DNA of 64,000 bases from Flavobacteriales bacterium UBA2104 (GTDB taxonomy: Bacteria > Bacteroidota > Bacteroidia > Flavobacteriales_D > Crocinitomicaceae), in NCBI GenBank assembly GCA_002331485.1, contig DCYS01000007.1:1-64000 (forward strand), in the 5' to 3' direction. The position numbers were made by a program, and so were the translations under genes. Positions 33,967 through 41,675 of the stretch are shown piece by piece; the first letter of the stretch is position 1; every line of letters begins with the position of its first letter. The notes beneath the pieces were generated by a model, which ran no database searches, was not told the DNA's origin, and saw nothing but the letters and a program-made list of their open reading frames with translations.

Positions 33967-36900
33967 ATGAAACGAAACAGTTTATTAATTGGAGGTTTAG
34001 GTGTCGCTGCAGTCGCTGCGTCATTAATACTATCAAACTCTTTCAGTGGTGAAGTTTCCGCGAAATATACTAAAGCTCGTGAAAGCTTGAGTCAAGAGCA
34101 GGATGCTAATGACATGTTAGAGTGGTTGAATGGCCGAATGGTTGATGTTGAAACAGGTGAGGTGATCACAGATTCCAGATTGGAAGAGGTGATGGCAAAC
34201 TATCGCAGCAACATGACCAAAGCGATAACTGTAGATTGGATCGAGCAAGGTCCAGATAATATCGGAGGTAGAACTCGCGCAATTCATGTTGATCATACGA
34301 GTGAAAATATTATATGGTCCGGTGGTGTATCAGGTGGATTGTATAAATCTACTAATGGTGCCAATGGATGGAGCAGAGTTGAGAACTTTCCAGGAAATCA
34401 ATTCATTTCATCAATTGCTCAAGATGCTGGAGGAAACGTATATGTAGCTACGGGTTCTAATGACGAGGCTTGGTCAGGTGATGGACTCTATGTGACTCCA
34501 GATGGAGGTGATACATGGGAACTTGTTCCAGGTACGGGAAGTTTAACGAGAATTAATAGAGTTGCTGCTACTCAGGCAAGTTCAACTGTTTATTTTACGA
34601 CTTCAACAGGACTTAGACAATACACATATGGTGGATCTATTCAGAACGTTGTTTCGTACGGTGGTTCAGGAAGTAAAACGCTAGCATATTCTAGAGACGG
34701 CCAAGTGCTAGTTGTTGCTGCAAACAACAATAGAACATGGGTTTCTTTAGATTGGGGAGCAAGTTTCACAGATCAATCAGGAACAGGTTCTGGAGAAATT
34801 AGTCCAAGCGGCTTCTCAAGAATTGAATATGCAGTTTCATCTCCAAAGTCAGATGGAACTTATTCAATATATGCGGCTACAACTTCAGCGAATAACCAAG
34901 GTCAGTGGATCTCACTGGACAATGGTGAAACTTGGTATGAACATACCCCTGCAACTGGAGCAGATATTACAAATGGAGTAATTGATTACAGAAACCAAGG
35001 TACTTACAACTCTGTAGTTTCATTTGATCCAGATGATCCAGAGAGAGTAATCGTTGGAGGTATTGATCTTCACGAATGGAAACAACAAATTAATAACCCA
35101 CCTTCAGGAGGTTGGAACAAAATTTCTTTATGGTTTACTAATCCAACAAGTGATCTTTACGTTCACTCTGATAATCATGAGTTGAAGTGGGATAGCAATG
35201 GAAAACTTTATATTGGTAACGACGGTGGTATCGGGGTTTCAATCGATAAAGCTCAAACGTTCTATCCAGCGAATAGAGGTTACAATATTACGCAATTCTA
35301 CCATGTAGGATTTGATAGAAATGGTGCTGTGATCGGTGGTACACAGGATAACGGGTCGTTATATAATGATCATTCTAATTCTACTTATCAGGAGTTCAAA
35401 GAAGTTTCGGGTGGTGATGGTTTCGCTGCTGAGATCTCATTCTTCAACCCTAATGTATTCTTTACAAGCAGTCAGTATAACTCATTCTTTAGAACAGCTG
35501 ATGGAGGAGAAACAATGAATATTTTTGCGCCAAACTTGCCAGGGTACCCTGCAACAGGAGAAGCAAGTGGTGTTCACCCTTTTAGTTCATCATTCCATTT
35601 TGCAGAGTATTACGATGAGAATTCAGAAGATACAGTGACTTTTGTTCCAAGAGATAACTATGATGCAAATGATACTGTGAAAGTACCAAGTTTAGCTTCA
35701 GGAGACACTATTTTGTATGTAACTCCGAATGCATTGTATTTCGATGATACTTTATTCTATGATCCAACATTAACAACGGTAGAGTACGAAGTAGAGGATG
35801 ATATCACAGGGAATATCTATGATCTAGGTTTGTATGATTTCACTCCTTTCCCTTCTGCATCTCAGCAATATCCTCCTGTAAATGGAGATACGTTAGAGGT
35901 ATTTGTACCTAATGGTCCAGACACTGTAGTAGTAGCAAGTTCAACTCCTTACAACTATTACTATGGTTCTAATGCAGGAGCTCAAGATACTATAGACCTT
36001 GGAAAAGATACATTCCAGCTAGGTGTAGCGTGGGATACAATTGATGTACAAGATCCATATCAGTCATGGTTTGTATTCTATACTGCTGCTAATGGAGGTG
36101 AAGTTTGGGGTACTAGAGATGCAGCAAGGTTGTCTGTAGCAAATCCTAAATGGGTTAGATTGATTGATGGAATCGGAAGTGGTAGTTCAGGTTCAAACGC
36201 TGCACCAAGACCTGATTGGGCTTGGAGTGAAGATCTAAATCACATGTTTGTTACTACTGGAGGAGCAATCTACCGCCTCGACAGTCTAGGATCTGTATAT
36301 TCTTCTGATGATGATTTCGAATTGAAGTGTGATATTGATGATGGTGCTACAGCCACAAATTCAATCACTGTTCAGACAGGTTCATTTGAGGCTATTGGTA
36401 TCAATCCGAACAATGCTGATGATCTTGTAGCTTGTCAAGGATTCAACGGAAGTGTATATCGTTCTTCAAATGCTACAGCAGCTTCACCATCATTGAGTGT
36501 TGTTGGTTCGCAAGGAGGTATAGCTTATTATGATATCATTATTGATAGAGATGATAGTGACATATTGATGGCAGCTACATTTAATGGAGTTTCATTATCT
36601 GAAGATGGTGGTGCAACTTGGACTGATGTAACAGATCCTACTGCTGAAGGTACTCCTTGTTTCGAGATTCGTCAATCATGGAGAACATTTGAAGAAGGAA
36701 ACCGTCGTCCTGGAGAAATTTATGTTGCTTCTTACGGACGAGGAATCTGGTCGACTGAAGCTGTATTGAATGTTGAAGGTCAGGATCCGATTTCTGAATT
36801 AAGTAAGGAAAGTGGAATTTCACTAGAGGTTTATCCAAACCCATCTCGTTACAATTCAACACTAATTGTTGATTTGAAAGAGAATAATAACCTTGAAATT

Positions 36901-37068
36901 CAATTCTTCAACATCTCAGGTCGATTAGTGAAGCGCATTGAAAAGACTAATGCTCACATCGGTAGAAATGAAGTAGTGTTCAGTGCTGAGGATCTTCCAC
37001 AAGGTACGTACCTTATCCGTGTGAAGAGCGGAACTCAGATGGAAACAACTAAGTTTATGAAGATGTAA
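33967..37068 (+). CDS. Large secreted protein with VPS10/BNR-like repeats, T9SS type A
   Basis: A roughly 1033-residue exported protein. The N-terminus has a hydrophobic segment (SLLIGGLGVAAVAASLILS). The N-terminal half contains BNR/sortilin-type propeller repeats (SVSGGLYKSTNG-like VSGGLYKSTNGANGW, YVTPDGGDTWELV, SLDNGETWYEH, VSIDKAQTFY), and a similar repeat returns near residue 890 (LSEDGGATWTDV). The last 80 residues form a type A sorting domain (LEVYPNPSRYNSTL ... GTYLIRVKSGTQ ... TKFMKM), directing export by the type IX system. Function unknown; such proteins include hydrolases and adhesins, but I see no catalytic site. The start at ATG 33967 is the simplest; 33952 is also possible. 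Confidence 0.83.
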   Translation: MKRNSLLIGGLGVAAVAASLILSNSFSGEVSAKYTKARESLSQEQDANDMLEWLNGRMVDVETGEVITDSRLEEVMANYRSNMTKAITVDWIEQGPDNIGGRTRAIHVDHTSENIIWSGGVSGGLYKSTNGANGWSRVENFPGNQFISSIAQDAGGNVYVATGSNDEAWSGDGLYVTPDGGDTWELVPGTGSLTRINRVAATQASSTVYFTTSTGLRQYTYGGSIQNVVSYGGSGSKTLAYSRDGQVLVVAANNNRTWVSLDWGASFTDQSGTGSGEISPSGFSRIEYAVSSPKSDGTYSIYAATTSANNQGQWISLDNGETWYEHTPATGADITNGVIDYRNQGTYNSVVSFDPDDPERVIVGGIDLHEWKQQINNPPSGGWNKISLWFTNPTSDLYVHSDNHELKWDSNGKLYIGNDGGIGVSIDKAQTFYPANRGYNITQFYHVGFDRNGAVIGGTQDNGSLYNDHSNSTYQEFKEVSGGDGFAAEISFFNPNVFFTSSQYNSFFRTADGGETMNIFAPNLPGYPATGEASGVHPFSSSFHFAEYYDENSEDTVTFVPRDNYDANDTVKVPSLASGDTILYVTPNALYFDDTLFYDPTLTTVEYEVEDDITGNIYDLGLYDFTPFPSASQQYPPVNGDTLEVFVPNGPDTVVVASSTPYNYYYGSNAGAQDTIDLGKDTFQLGVAWDTIDVQDPYQSWFVFYTAANGGEVWGTRDAARLSVANPKWVRLIDGIGSGSSGSNAAPRPDWAWSEDLNHMFVTTGGAIYRLDSLGSVYSSDDDFELKCDIDDGATATNSITVQTGSFEAIGINPNNADDLVACQGFNGSVYRSSNATAASPSLSVVGSQGGIAYYDIIIDRDDSDILMAATFNGVSLSEDGGATWTDVTDPTAEGTPCFEIRQSWRTFEEGNRRPGEIYVASYGRGIWSTEAVLNVEGQDPISELSKESGISLEVYPNPSRYNSTLIVDLKENNNLEIQFFNISGRLVKRIEKTNAHIGRNEVVFSAEDLPQGTYLIRVKSGTQMETTKFMKM

Positions 37069-37087
37069 GAGATTACATGATGATATA

Positions 37088-37119
37088 AAAAGGGTCGGCA
37101 TTTACGTCGACCCTTTTTC
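37088..37119 (+). terminator. Terminator after the type A secreted protein
   Basis: Stem AAAAGGGTCG / CGACCCTTTTT with a short loop (GCATTTA), 20 bases after the stop. The following 37120-37290 shows nothing I can name. Confidence 0.88.
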
Positions 37120-37293
37120 GTTATGTAAAATTTATTTAGGACTTATGTACAAGTGTGTATAACGTAGTTCAGTTTGTTTTAGCCAGACCAATGATTAAGA
37201 ACCTAAGTATCGCAGGTACTTCTCCTTATTCTGATACTACGGTCCATTTATGAATAGAGTGAGTAGATACTACAAGAATGAAAGAAATAAAAA

Positions 37294-37319
37294 AAGCGAG
37301 CTATCCTTTAGCTCGCTTT
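37294..37319 (-). terminator. Terminator after frr
   Basis: Stem AAGCGAGCTA / TAGCTCGCTT with a short loop, followed on the minus strand by a T6 run. It ends the rpsB-tsf-pyrH-frr cluster. Confidence 0.9.
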
Positions 37320-37339
37320 CAAAACAATAATAGTTCCTG

Positions 37340-37903
37340 TTATATAGTCATTATATCTTTTTCTTTGCTTTCTATTCGCTCATCGATGATCCCAACATAT
37401 TTATTTGTGATCTGCTGAATTTCATCTTCTGCAGTCTTCGCTTCGTCTTCCGACAAACCTTCATTCTTTAATTCCTTGACATAATCCATGGCATCTTTTC
37501 GGTGATTTCTAATACCTACTTTTGCATTTTCACCCTCTGCCTTGGCACGCTTAACAAGCTCTTTACGTCTTTCTTCAGTTAATGGTGGCACGTTTATGAT
37601 AAGCATTTCTCCATTATCTTGAGGAGCAAGTCCTAAACTTGCATTGATAATTCCAGTTGCGCATTCAGATAATAATCCTTTCTCCCATGGTTGAACAGTT
37701 AGCGTTCGTGCATCCAATGTACCTATGTTTGCTACTTGCGTCAATGGGGTTTGGGTACCGTAATAATCAACTGTAACACCCTGAAGCATATCAGGTGTCG
37801 CTTTACCAACGCGAATTTTTCTGAGTTCAGCGTCTAAGTGAGAAATACTTTTCTCGTTAGCGCTTTTAAATTCTTCTTTGGCCATATTAACTTCTTCACT
37901 CAT
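37340..37903 (-). CDS. frr: Ribosome recycling factor
   Basis: A 187-residue protein that with EF-G splits the post-termination ribosome. Typical segments are HLDAELRKIRVGKATPDML, VTVDYYGTQTPLTQVANI, QPWEKGLLS and PPLTEERRKELVKRAKAEGENAKVGIRNHRKDA, the arginine-rich hinge region of the family. It is the last gene of the run rplM-rpsI, rpsB, tsf, pyrH, frr, 62 bases after pyrH, and is closed by a strong terminator. Confidence 0.97.
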   Translation of the reverse strand: MSEEVNMAKEEFKSANEKSISHLDAELRKIRVGKATPDMLQGVTVDYYGTQTPLTQVANIGTLDARTLTVQPWEKGLLSECATGIINASLGLAPQDNGEMLIINVPPLTEERRKELVKRAKAEGENAKVGIRNHRKDAMDYVKELKNEGLSEDEAKTAEDEIQQITNKYVGIIDERIESKEKDIMTI

Positions 37904-37965
37904 GCTTTATTTATTTAGCTAATAAAAATATAAAATATTCTGTCTCGAAATAGAGTTTAAACCAA

Positions 37966-38670
37966 TTAGTCTACGACTGTACCAACTTGTTCACCTTCAA
38001 TCAATCTTTTCAGGTTTCCTTCTTTATTCATGTTGAATACTATGATTGGTAGATTATTTTCTTTACATAGTGTAAACGCCGTCATGTCCATTACATTCAA
38101 TCCGTTGGCATAAACATCATCAAACGAGATCGTTTCATACTTTTCTGCATTTGGATCTTTTTCCGGATCCTGAGTATATACTCCATCAACACGCGTACCT
38201 TTAAGAATTACATCTGCATTGATCTCTATCGCTCGAAGTGATGCTGCGGAATCAGTTGTAAAGAATGGATTTCCTGTTCCAGCTCCGAAAATTACAACTC
38301 GACCTTTCTCCAGGTGCCTCACAGCTCTTCTTCTAATATAGGGTTCGGCGATCTCTTTCATTTCGATTGCGGAAAGTAGACGAGAATCTATACCTGCGGT
38401 CTCCAATGATGATTGCAGTGCCATAGCATTAATCATCGTCGCAAGCATTCCCATATAATCTCCATGGGTTCTATCCATCCCACCTTGTTCAGCTTGAACA
38501 CCTCGAAATATGTTCCCTCCACCAATAACAATGGCAAGTTCAACTCCCAGATCTGTAATTTCTTTTATCTGCTCAGCATACTTTGCTAGTCTTGCATTGT
38601 CTATGCCGAACTGTTTATCTCCCATTAGGGCTTCACCACTTAACTTGAGAAGAACTCTTTTATATTTCAT
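37966..38670 (-). CDS. pyrH: UMP kinase
   Basis: A 234-residue amino-acid-kinase-fold enzyme that phosphorylates UMP to UDP. RVLLKLSGEALMG is the N-terminal phosphate loop, IVIGGGNIFRG the glycine-rich loop, and GTGNPFFTTDSAASLRAIEI the UMP site of the bacterial hexameric type. Length is normal. The usual tsf-pyrH-frr order is conserved. A hairpin at 38717-38745 between tsf and pyrH may lower or uncouple its expression from tsf. Confidence 0.97.
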   Translation of the reverse strand: MKYKRVLLKLSGEALMGDKQFGIDNARLAKYAEQIKEITDLGVELAIVIGGGNIFRGVQAEQGGMDRTHGDYMGMLATMINAMALQSSLETAGIDSRLLSAIEMKEIAEPYIRRRAVRHLEKGRVVIFGAGTGNPFFTTDSAASLRAIEINADVILKGTRVDGVYTQDPEKDPNAEKYETISFDDVYANGLNVMDMTAFTLCKENNLPIIVFNMNKEGNLKRLIEGEQVGTVVD

Positions 38671-38716
38671 TGTTGTTTGTAATTGGGTAAAAAATCACAC
38701 GAAAAATAAGACAAAA

Positions 38717-38745
38717 AAAAGAGAGAAACAATGTTCTCTCTTTTT
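38717..38745 (-). terminator. Terminator-like hairpin between tsf and pyrH
   Basis: Inverted repeat AAAAGAGAGAA / TTCTCTCTTTT with a short loop. A run of T follows on the minus strand, so it can end or attenuate the tsf transcript before pyrH; it is symmetric enough to work on both strands. Confidence 0.7.
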
Positions 38746-38759
38746 CCAATTCATATTTG

Positions 38760-39584
38760 TTAGCTTAACGAGAAGCGCTTGAACGCTGTAACGGTTAAAC
38801 CAGACTCAGTTTCATTTAAGAACTGCTCAACATTCTTTTTGTTGTCACGCACGAAAGCCTGACTTAAAAGAGTATTCTCCTTGAAGAACTTATTCAGTCT
38901 TCCCTGAGCGATTTTCTCAGCAAGATCTGTAGGTTTACCTTCTTCAATAGCTTGCTCTTTACCAACTTCTAGCTCTCTATCGATAGTTTCCTGGTCAACA
39001 CCATCTTTATTCAAAGCTACAGGATTCATAGCTGCAACTTGCATAGCAACTTGCTTACCAGCTTCCTCAGCTTCGTTTCCAGATTTGTTAAGACCAACTA
39101 ATGCAGCCAATTGGTTACCTGGGTGGTTGTATGCTACAACGGCATCAGAAGAGATCTTTCCGTAGTTAGATAGATCTAATTTCTCTCCGATAACACCGAT
39201 TTGCTCAGTGATCTTCTCTTCAACTGTAAGTTTATCGTTGAATTTTAGACCCTTAAGATCTTCAACAGAATCAACATCATTTTTCACTGCTACATCTAAT
39301 AGAGATTGAACGAAGTTTCTGAAGTCTTCATTCTTTGCAACGAAATCTGTTTCACAATTCAATTGAAGAATGTATCCTTTTCCTCCTTCAGCTTGAGCAA
39401 AGATAACACCTTCTTTAGCCTCGTTGTCACCACGTTTAGCAGCAACTTTCTGACCTTTTTTACGAAGTAGGTCGATAGCTTGTTCCATATCGCCATCAGC
39501 CTCAACAAGTGCTTTTTTGCAGTCCATCATACCTGCACCAGTCTTTTTTCTTAATTCATTTACTTGACTTGCTGTAATTGCCAT
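38760..39584 (-). CDS. tsf: Elongation factor Ts
   Basis: A 274-residue nucleotide exchange factor for EF-Tu. The N-terminal signature VNELRKKTGAGMMDCKKALVEADGDMEQAIDLLRKKG and YILQLNCETDFVAKNEDF are diagnostic, and the two dimerisation subdomains follow (VVAYNHPGNQLAALV, VAMQVAAMNPVAL). It lies 19 bases after rpsB and is certainly in the same transcript. Confidence 0.97.
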   Translation of the reverse strand: MAITASQVNELRKKTGAGMMDCKKALVEADGDMEQAIDLLRKKGQKVAAKRGDNEAKEGVIFAQAEGGKGYILQLNCETDFVAKNEDFRNFVQSLLDVAVKNDVDSVEDLKGLKFNDKLTVEEKITEQIGVIGEKLDLSNYGKISSDAVVAYNHPGNQLAALVGLNKSGNEAEEAGKQVAMQVAAMNPVALNKDGVDQETIDRELEVGKEQAIEEGKPTDLAEKIAQGRLNKFFKENTLLSQAFVRDNKKNVEQFLNETESGLTVTAFKRFSLS

Positions 39585-39603
39585 AATTCAATTAATTACA
39601 CGA

Positions 39604-40512
39604 TTATTTATCGGTTGTCTCTTTTTCTTTTTTATCTGCTTTTTTAGCAGTTTCTTTCTTCTCTTCTTTCGCTTCAGCTTTAGGCTCCTCTTTCTTAGTT
39701 TCTTTTTTCGCCTCTTTCTTTTCAGCAGCTTTTTCCTCTTTCTCTTCTACTTTTTCTTCTTTCTTAGCTGCTTTCTTTTCTTCTTGAGCCTTATTATCTG
39801 CTTCTTGTTTCGCTTTAGAAGATTTTCTTTCTTCCAAACCTTCCTTAATTGCAGCAGTAACATGGTCGAGAATGATAGCTATAGACTTAGTAGCATCATC
39901 GTTTGATGGGATAGGGAAGTCTACAGATTTTGGATCAGAGTTTGTATCAACCATTGCGAAAGTAGGGATGTTCAAACGTACAGCTTCTTTCAATGCGATG
40001 TTTTCTTTCATTACATCAACAATGAAAATTGCCGCTGGCTGACGAGTCATCTCAGCAATAGATCCAAAGTTCTTTTCTAGTTTTTCACGCTGACGAGTTT
40101 TGAATAGACGCTCACGTTTGTTTAGCGTATCCCAAGTTCCGTCAGTTTTCATTTTATCAATAGAAGCCATCTTACGAATCGATTTACGAGTCGTAGAGAA
40201 GTTTGTTAACATACCTCCTGTCCATCTTTCAGTAACGTAGGGCATGTTTACCGCTTTAACACGGTCTGCTAATATTTGTTTTGCTTGCTTTTTCGTTGCA
40301 ACAAATAAGATCTTCTTTCCAGATTTAGCGATCTGCTTCATTGCTGCACAAGCTTGCTCTAAATGAGCGATTGTCTTATTTAAATCAATTACGTGGATAC
40401 CTTTCTGCTCATCAAAAATGTATGGAGCCATCGCTGGATTCCACTTTCTTTTCATGTGTCCAAAATGAACACCTGCTTCTAAAAGTTCTTTAAAGTCTGC
40501 TTTTTTTGACAT
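39604..40512 (-). CDS. rpsB: 30S ribosomal protein S2 with Lys/Glu-rich C-terminal tail
   Basis: Ribosomal protein S2, 302 residues. The body (about 1-225) has family motifs: LLEAGVHFGHMKRKWNPAMAPYIF, VTERWTGGMLTNFSTTRKSI, and IPTFAMVDTNSDP. It is followed by about 75 residues of low complexity, almost only Lys, Glu and Ala (residues about 228-302), absent from E. coli S2; comparable tails occur in other Bacteroidota. The 5' leader has an extended stem-loop (40541-40598) that may serve in feedback control. The gene begins the rpsB-tsf-pyrH-frr run. Confidence 0.96.
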   Translation of the reverse strand: MSKKADFKELLEAGVHFGHMKRKWNPAMAPYIFDEQKGIHVIDLNKTIAHLEQACAAMKQIAKSGKKILFVATKKQAKQILADRVKAVNMPYVTERWTGGMLTNFSTTRKSIRKMASIDKMKTDGTWDTLNKRERLFKTRQREKLEKNFGSIAEMTRQPAAIFIVDVMKENIALKEAVRLNIPTFAMVDTNSDPKSVDFPIPSNDDATKSIAIILDHVTAAIKEGLEERKSSKAKQEADNKAQEEKKAAKKEEKVEEKEEKAAEKKEAKKETKKEEPKAEAKEEKKETAKKADKKEKETTDK

Positions 40513-40540
40513 TTCTTTTAATTTTTCATGTTTACGTTCC

Positions 40541-40598
40541 TTTAGTAATCAATTGTTGAGGGTTCTTTCGAAAAGTGCTCAACAACTTGGATACTAAA
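40541..40598 (-). promoter_or_regulatory. Structured leader of rpsB
   Basis: A long imperfect hairpin starts 28 bases before the rpsB ATG: outer stem TTTAGTA/TACTAAA (40541-40547 with 40592-40598), an internal loop of 5 and 6 bases, then a perfect 8-base stem TTGTTGAG/CTCAACAA (40553-40560 with 40578-40585), and an inner CTTT/AAAG. Ribosomal proteins often bind such leaders of their own mRNA; whether S2 does here is inference. I cannot name an Rfam family for it. Confidence 0.5.
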
Positions 40599-40626
40599 CA
40601 AGCGCCAAATAAAGTTAATTCTCGTA

Positions 40627-41013
40627 TTAACGTTTCGAGAATTGGAATTTTTTACGTGCTTTTGGTTGACCTGGTTTCTTACGTTCAACCATTCTAGGGT
40701 CACGTGTCATCAACCCTTTTTCTTTTAATGCTGGCTTGTGCTCTGCATCAACTTTTACTAATGCTCTTGCGATTCCTAAACGTACAGCCTCAGCTTGTCC
40801 ATTTATTCCTCCACCTGCAACATTTACAGTTACATCGTATTTACCCATTGTTTCAGTAAGCTCAAATGCTTGCATGATCTTCGCTTGAAGCGTAGCTACT
40901 GGAAAGAATTCTTTGTAGTCACGCTTATTAACCGTAACGTTTCCTTTTCCTTCCTTCAGGTATACACGAGCAACAGAAGTTTTTCTTCTACCTAATGTAT
41001 TAATGATTTCCAT
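40627..41013 (-). CDS. rpsI: 30S ribosomal protein S9
   Basis: A 128-residue ribosomal protein; the C-terminal tail reaches the P-site tRNA. Family segments are INTLGRRKTSVARVYLKEGKGN, NVAGGGINGQAEAVRLGIARAL and the basic C-terminus PGQPKARKKFQFSKR ending in the usual SKR. It lies 6 bases after rplM, the standard pairing. Confidence 0.97.
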   Translation of the reverse strand: MEIINTLGRRKTSVARVYLKEGKGNVTVNKRDYKEFFPVATLQAKIMQAFELTETMGKYDVTVNVAGGGINGQAEAVRLGIARALVKVDAEHKPALKEKGLMTRDPRMVERKKPGQPKARKKFQFSKR

Positions 41014-41019
41014 ACCTTA

Positions 41020-41475
41020 CTATTTGATTGATTCTAGATTGAATTTTTCTGGCTTCTGTGCGTCATGAGTATGCTCAGTACCTACAAATACCTTAAGGTT
41101 TTTGTAAAGCTGATTTCCTAATTTGTTCTTAGGAAGCATCCCTTTAACTGCCATTTCTACTAAACGTGCTGGACGTTTTTCACGTAGCTCTTCAGCCGTT
41201 AGAGAACGTTGACCACCAGGATAACCTGTGTGACGGATATATGTTTTATCCGACCATTTGTTACCTGTTAACTCTACCTTCTCAGCATTGATTACGATAA
41301 CATTGTCACCACAATCTGCGTGAGGAGTAAAGTTTGGTTTGTGTTTTCCACGGATTAATTGCGCTACTTTGCTTGCTAGACGCCCAAGCGTTTCGCCTTC
41401 TGCATCAACCAATAGCCACTTCTTATCAGCGTTCTCTTTATTGGCAGAAACAGTCTTGTAACTTAATGTATCCAC
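41020..41475 (-). CDS. rplM: 50S ribosomal protein L13
   Basis: Ribosomal protein L13, 151 residues from the GTG at 41475 (MDTLSYKTVSANKENADKKW), which gives the N-terminus common in Bacteroidota. The longer reading from 41550 would start inside the promoter (41522-41552) and is rejected. Motifs include GETLGRLASKVAQLIRGKHKPNFTPHADCGDNVIVINA and MAVKGMLPKNKLGNQLYKNLKVF. It is the first gene of the rplM-rpsI unit. Confidence 0.95.
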   Translation of the reverse strand: MDTLSYKTVSANKENADKKWLLVDAEGETLGRLASKVAQLIRGKHKPNFTPHADCGDNVIVINAEKVELTGNKWSDKTYIRHTGYPGGQRSLTAEELREKRPARLVEMAVKGMLPKNKLGNQLYKNLKVFVGTEHTHDAQKPEKFNLESIK

Positions 41476-41521
41476 TTCTTTATAATTTAAATAAGACAAT
41501 AAATCCCCAAAATTTGGGCTG

Positions 41522-41552
41522 CAAAGATATAACTTCTTGTTTTCATTCACAA
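41522..41552 (-). promoter_or_regulatory. Promoter of rplM-rpsI
   Basis: Minus strand: TTG (41552-41550), 20 bases, TATCTTTG (41529-41522). The GTG start of rplM is 46 bases after the -7 box. Confidence 0.65.
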
Positions 41553-41675
41553 GAAGATTGTTGAAAAGATTGAAAAAACTAAGCGCGTTAATGCTTTTGA
41601 ACCTGCGAAATTATGAAAATAATACTCGAATTCCTTTGCTTTTAGTACTTTTAAGGCTCTAAATCTGTAAATGAC

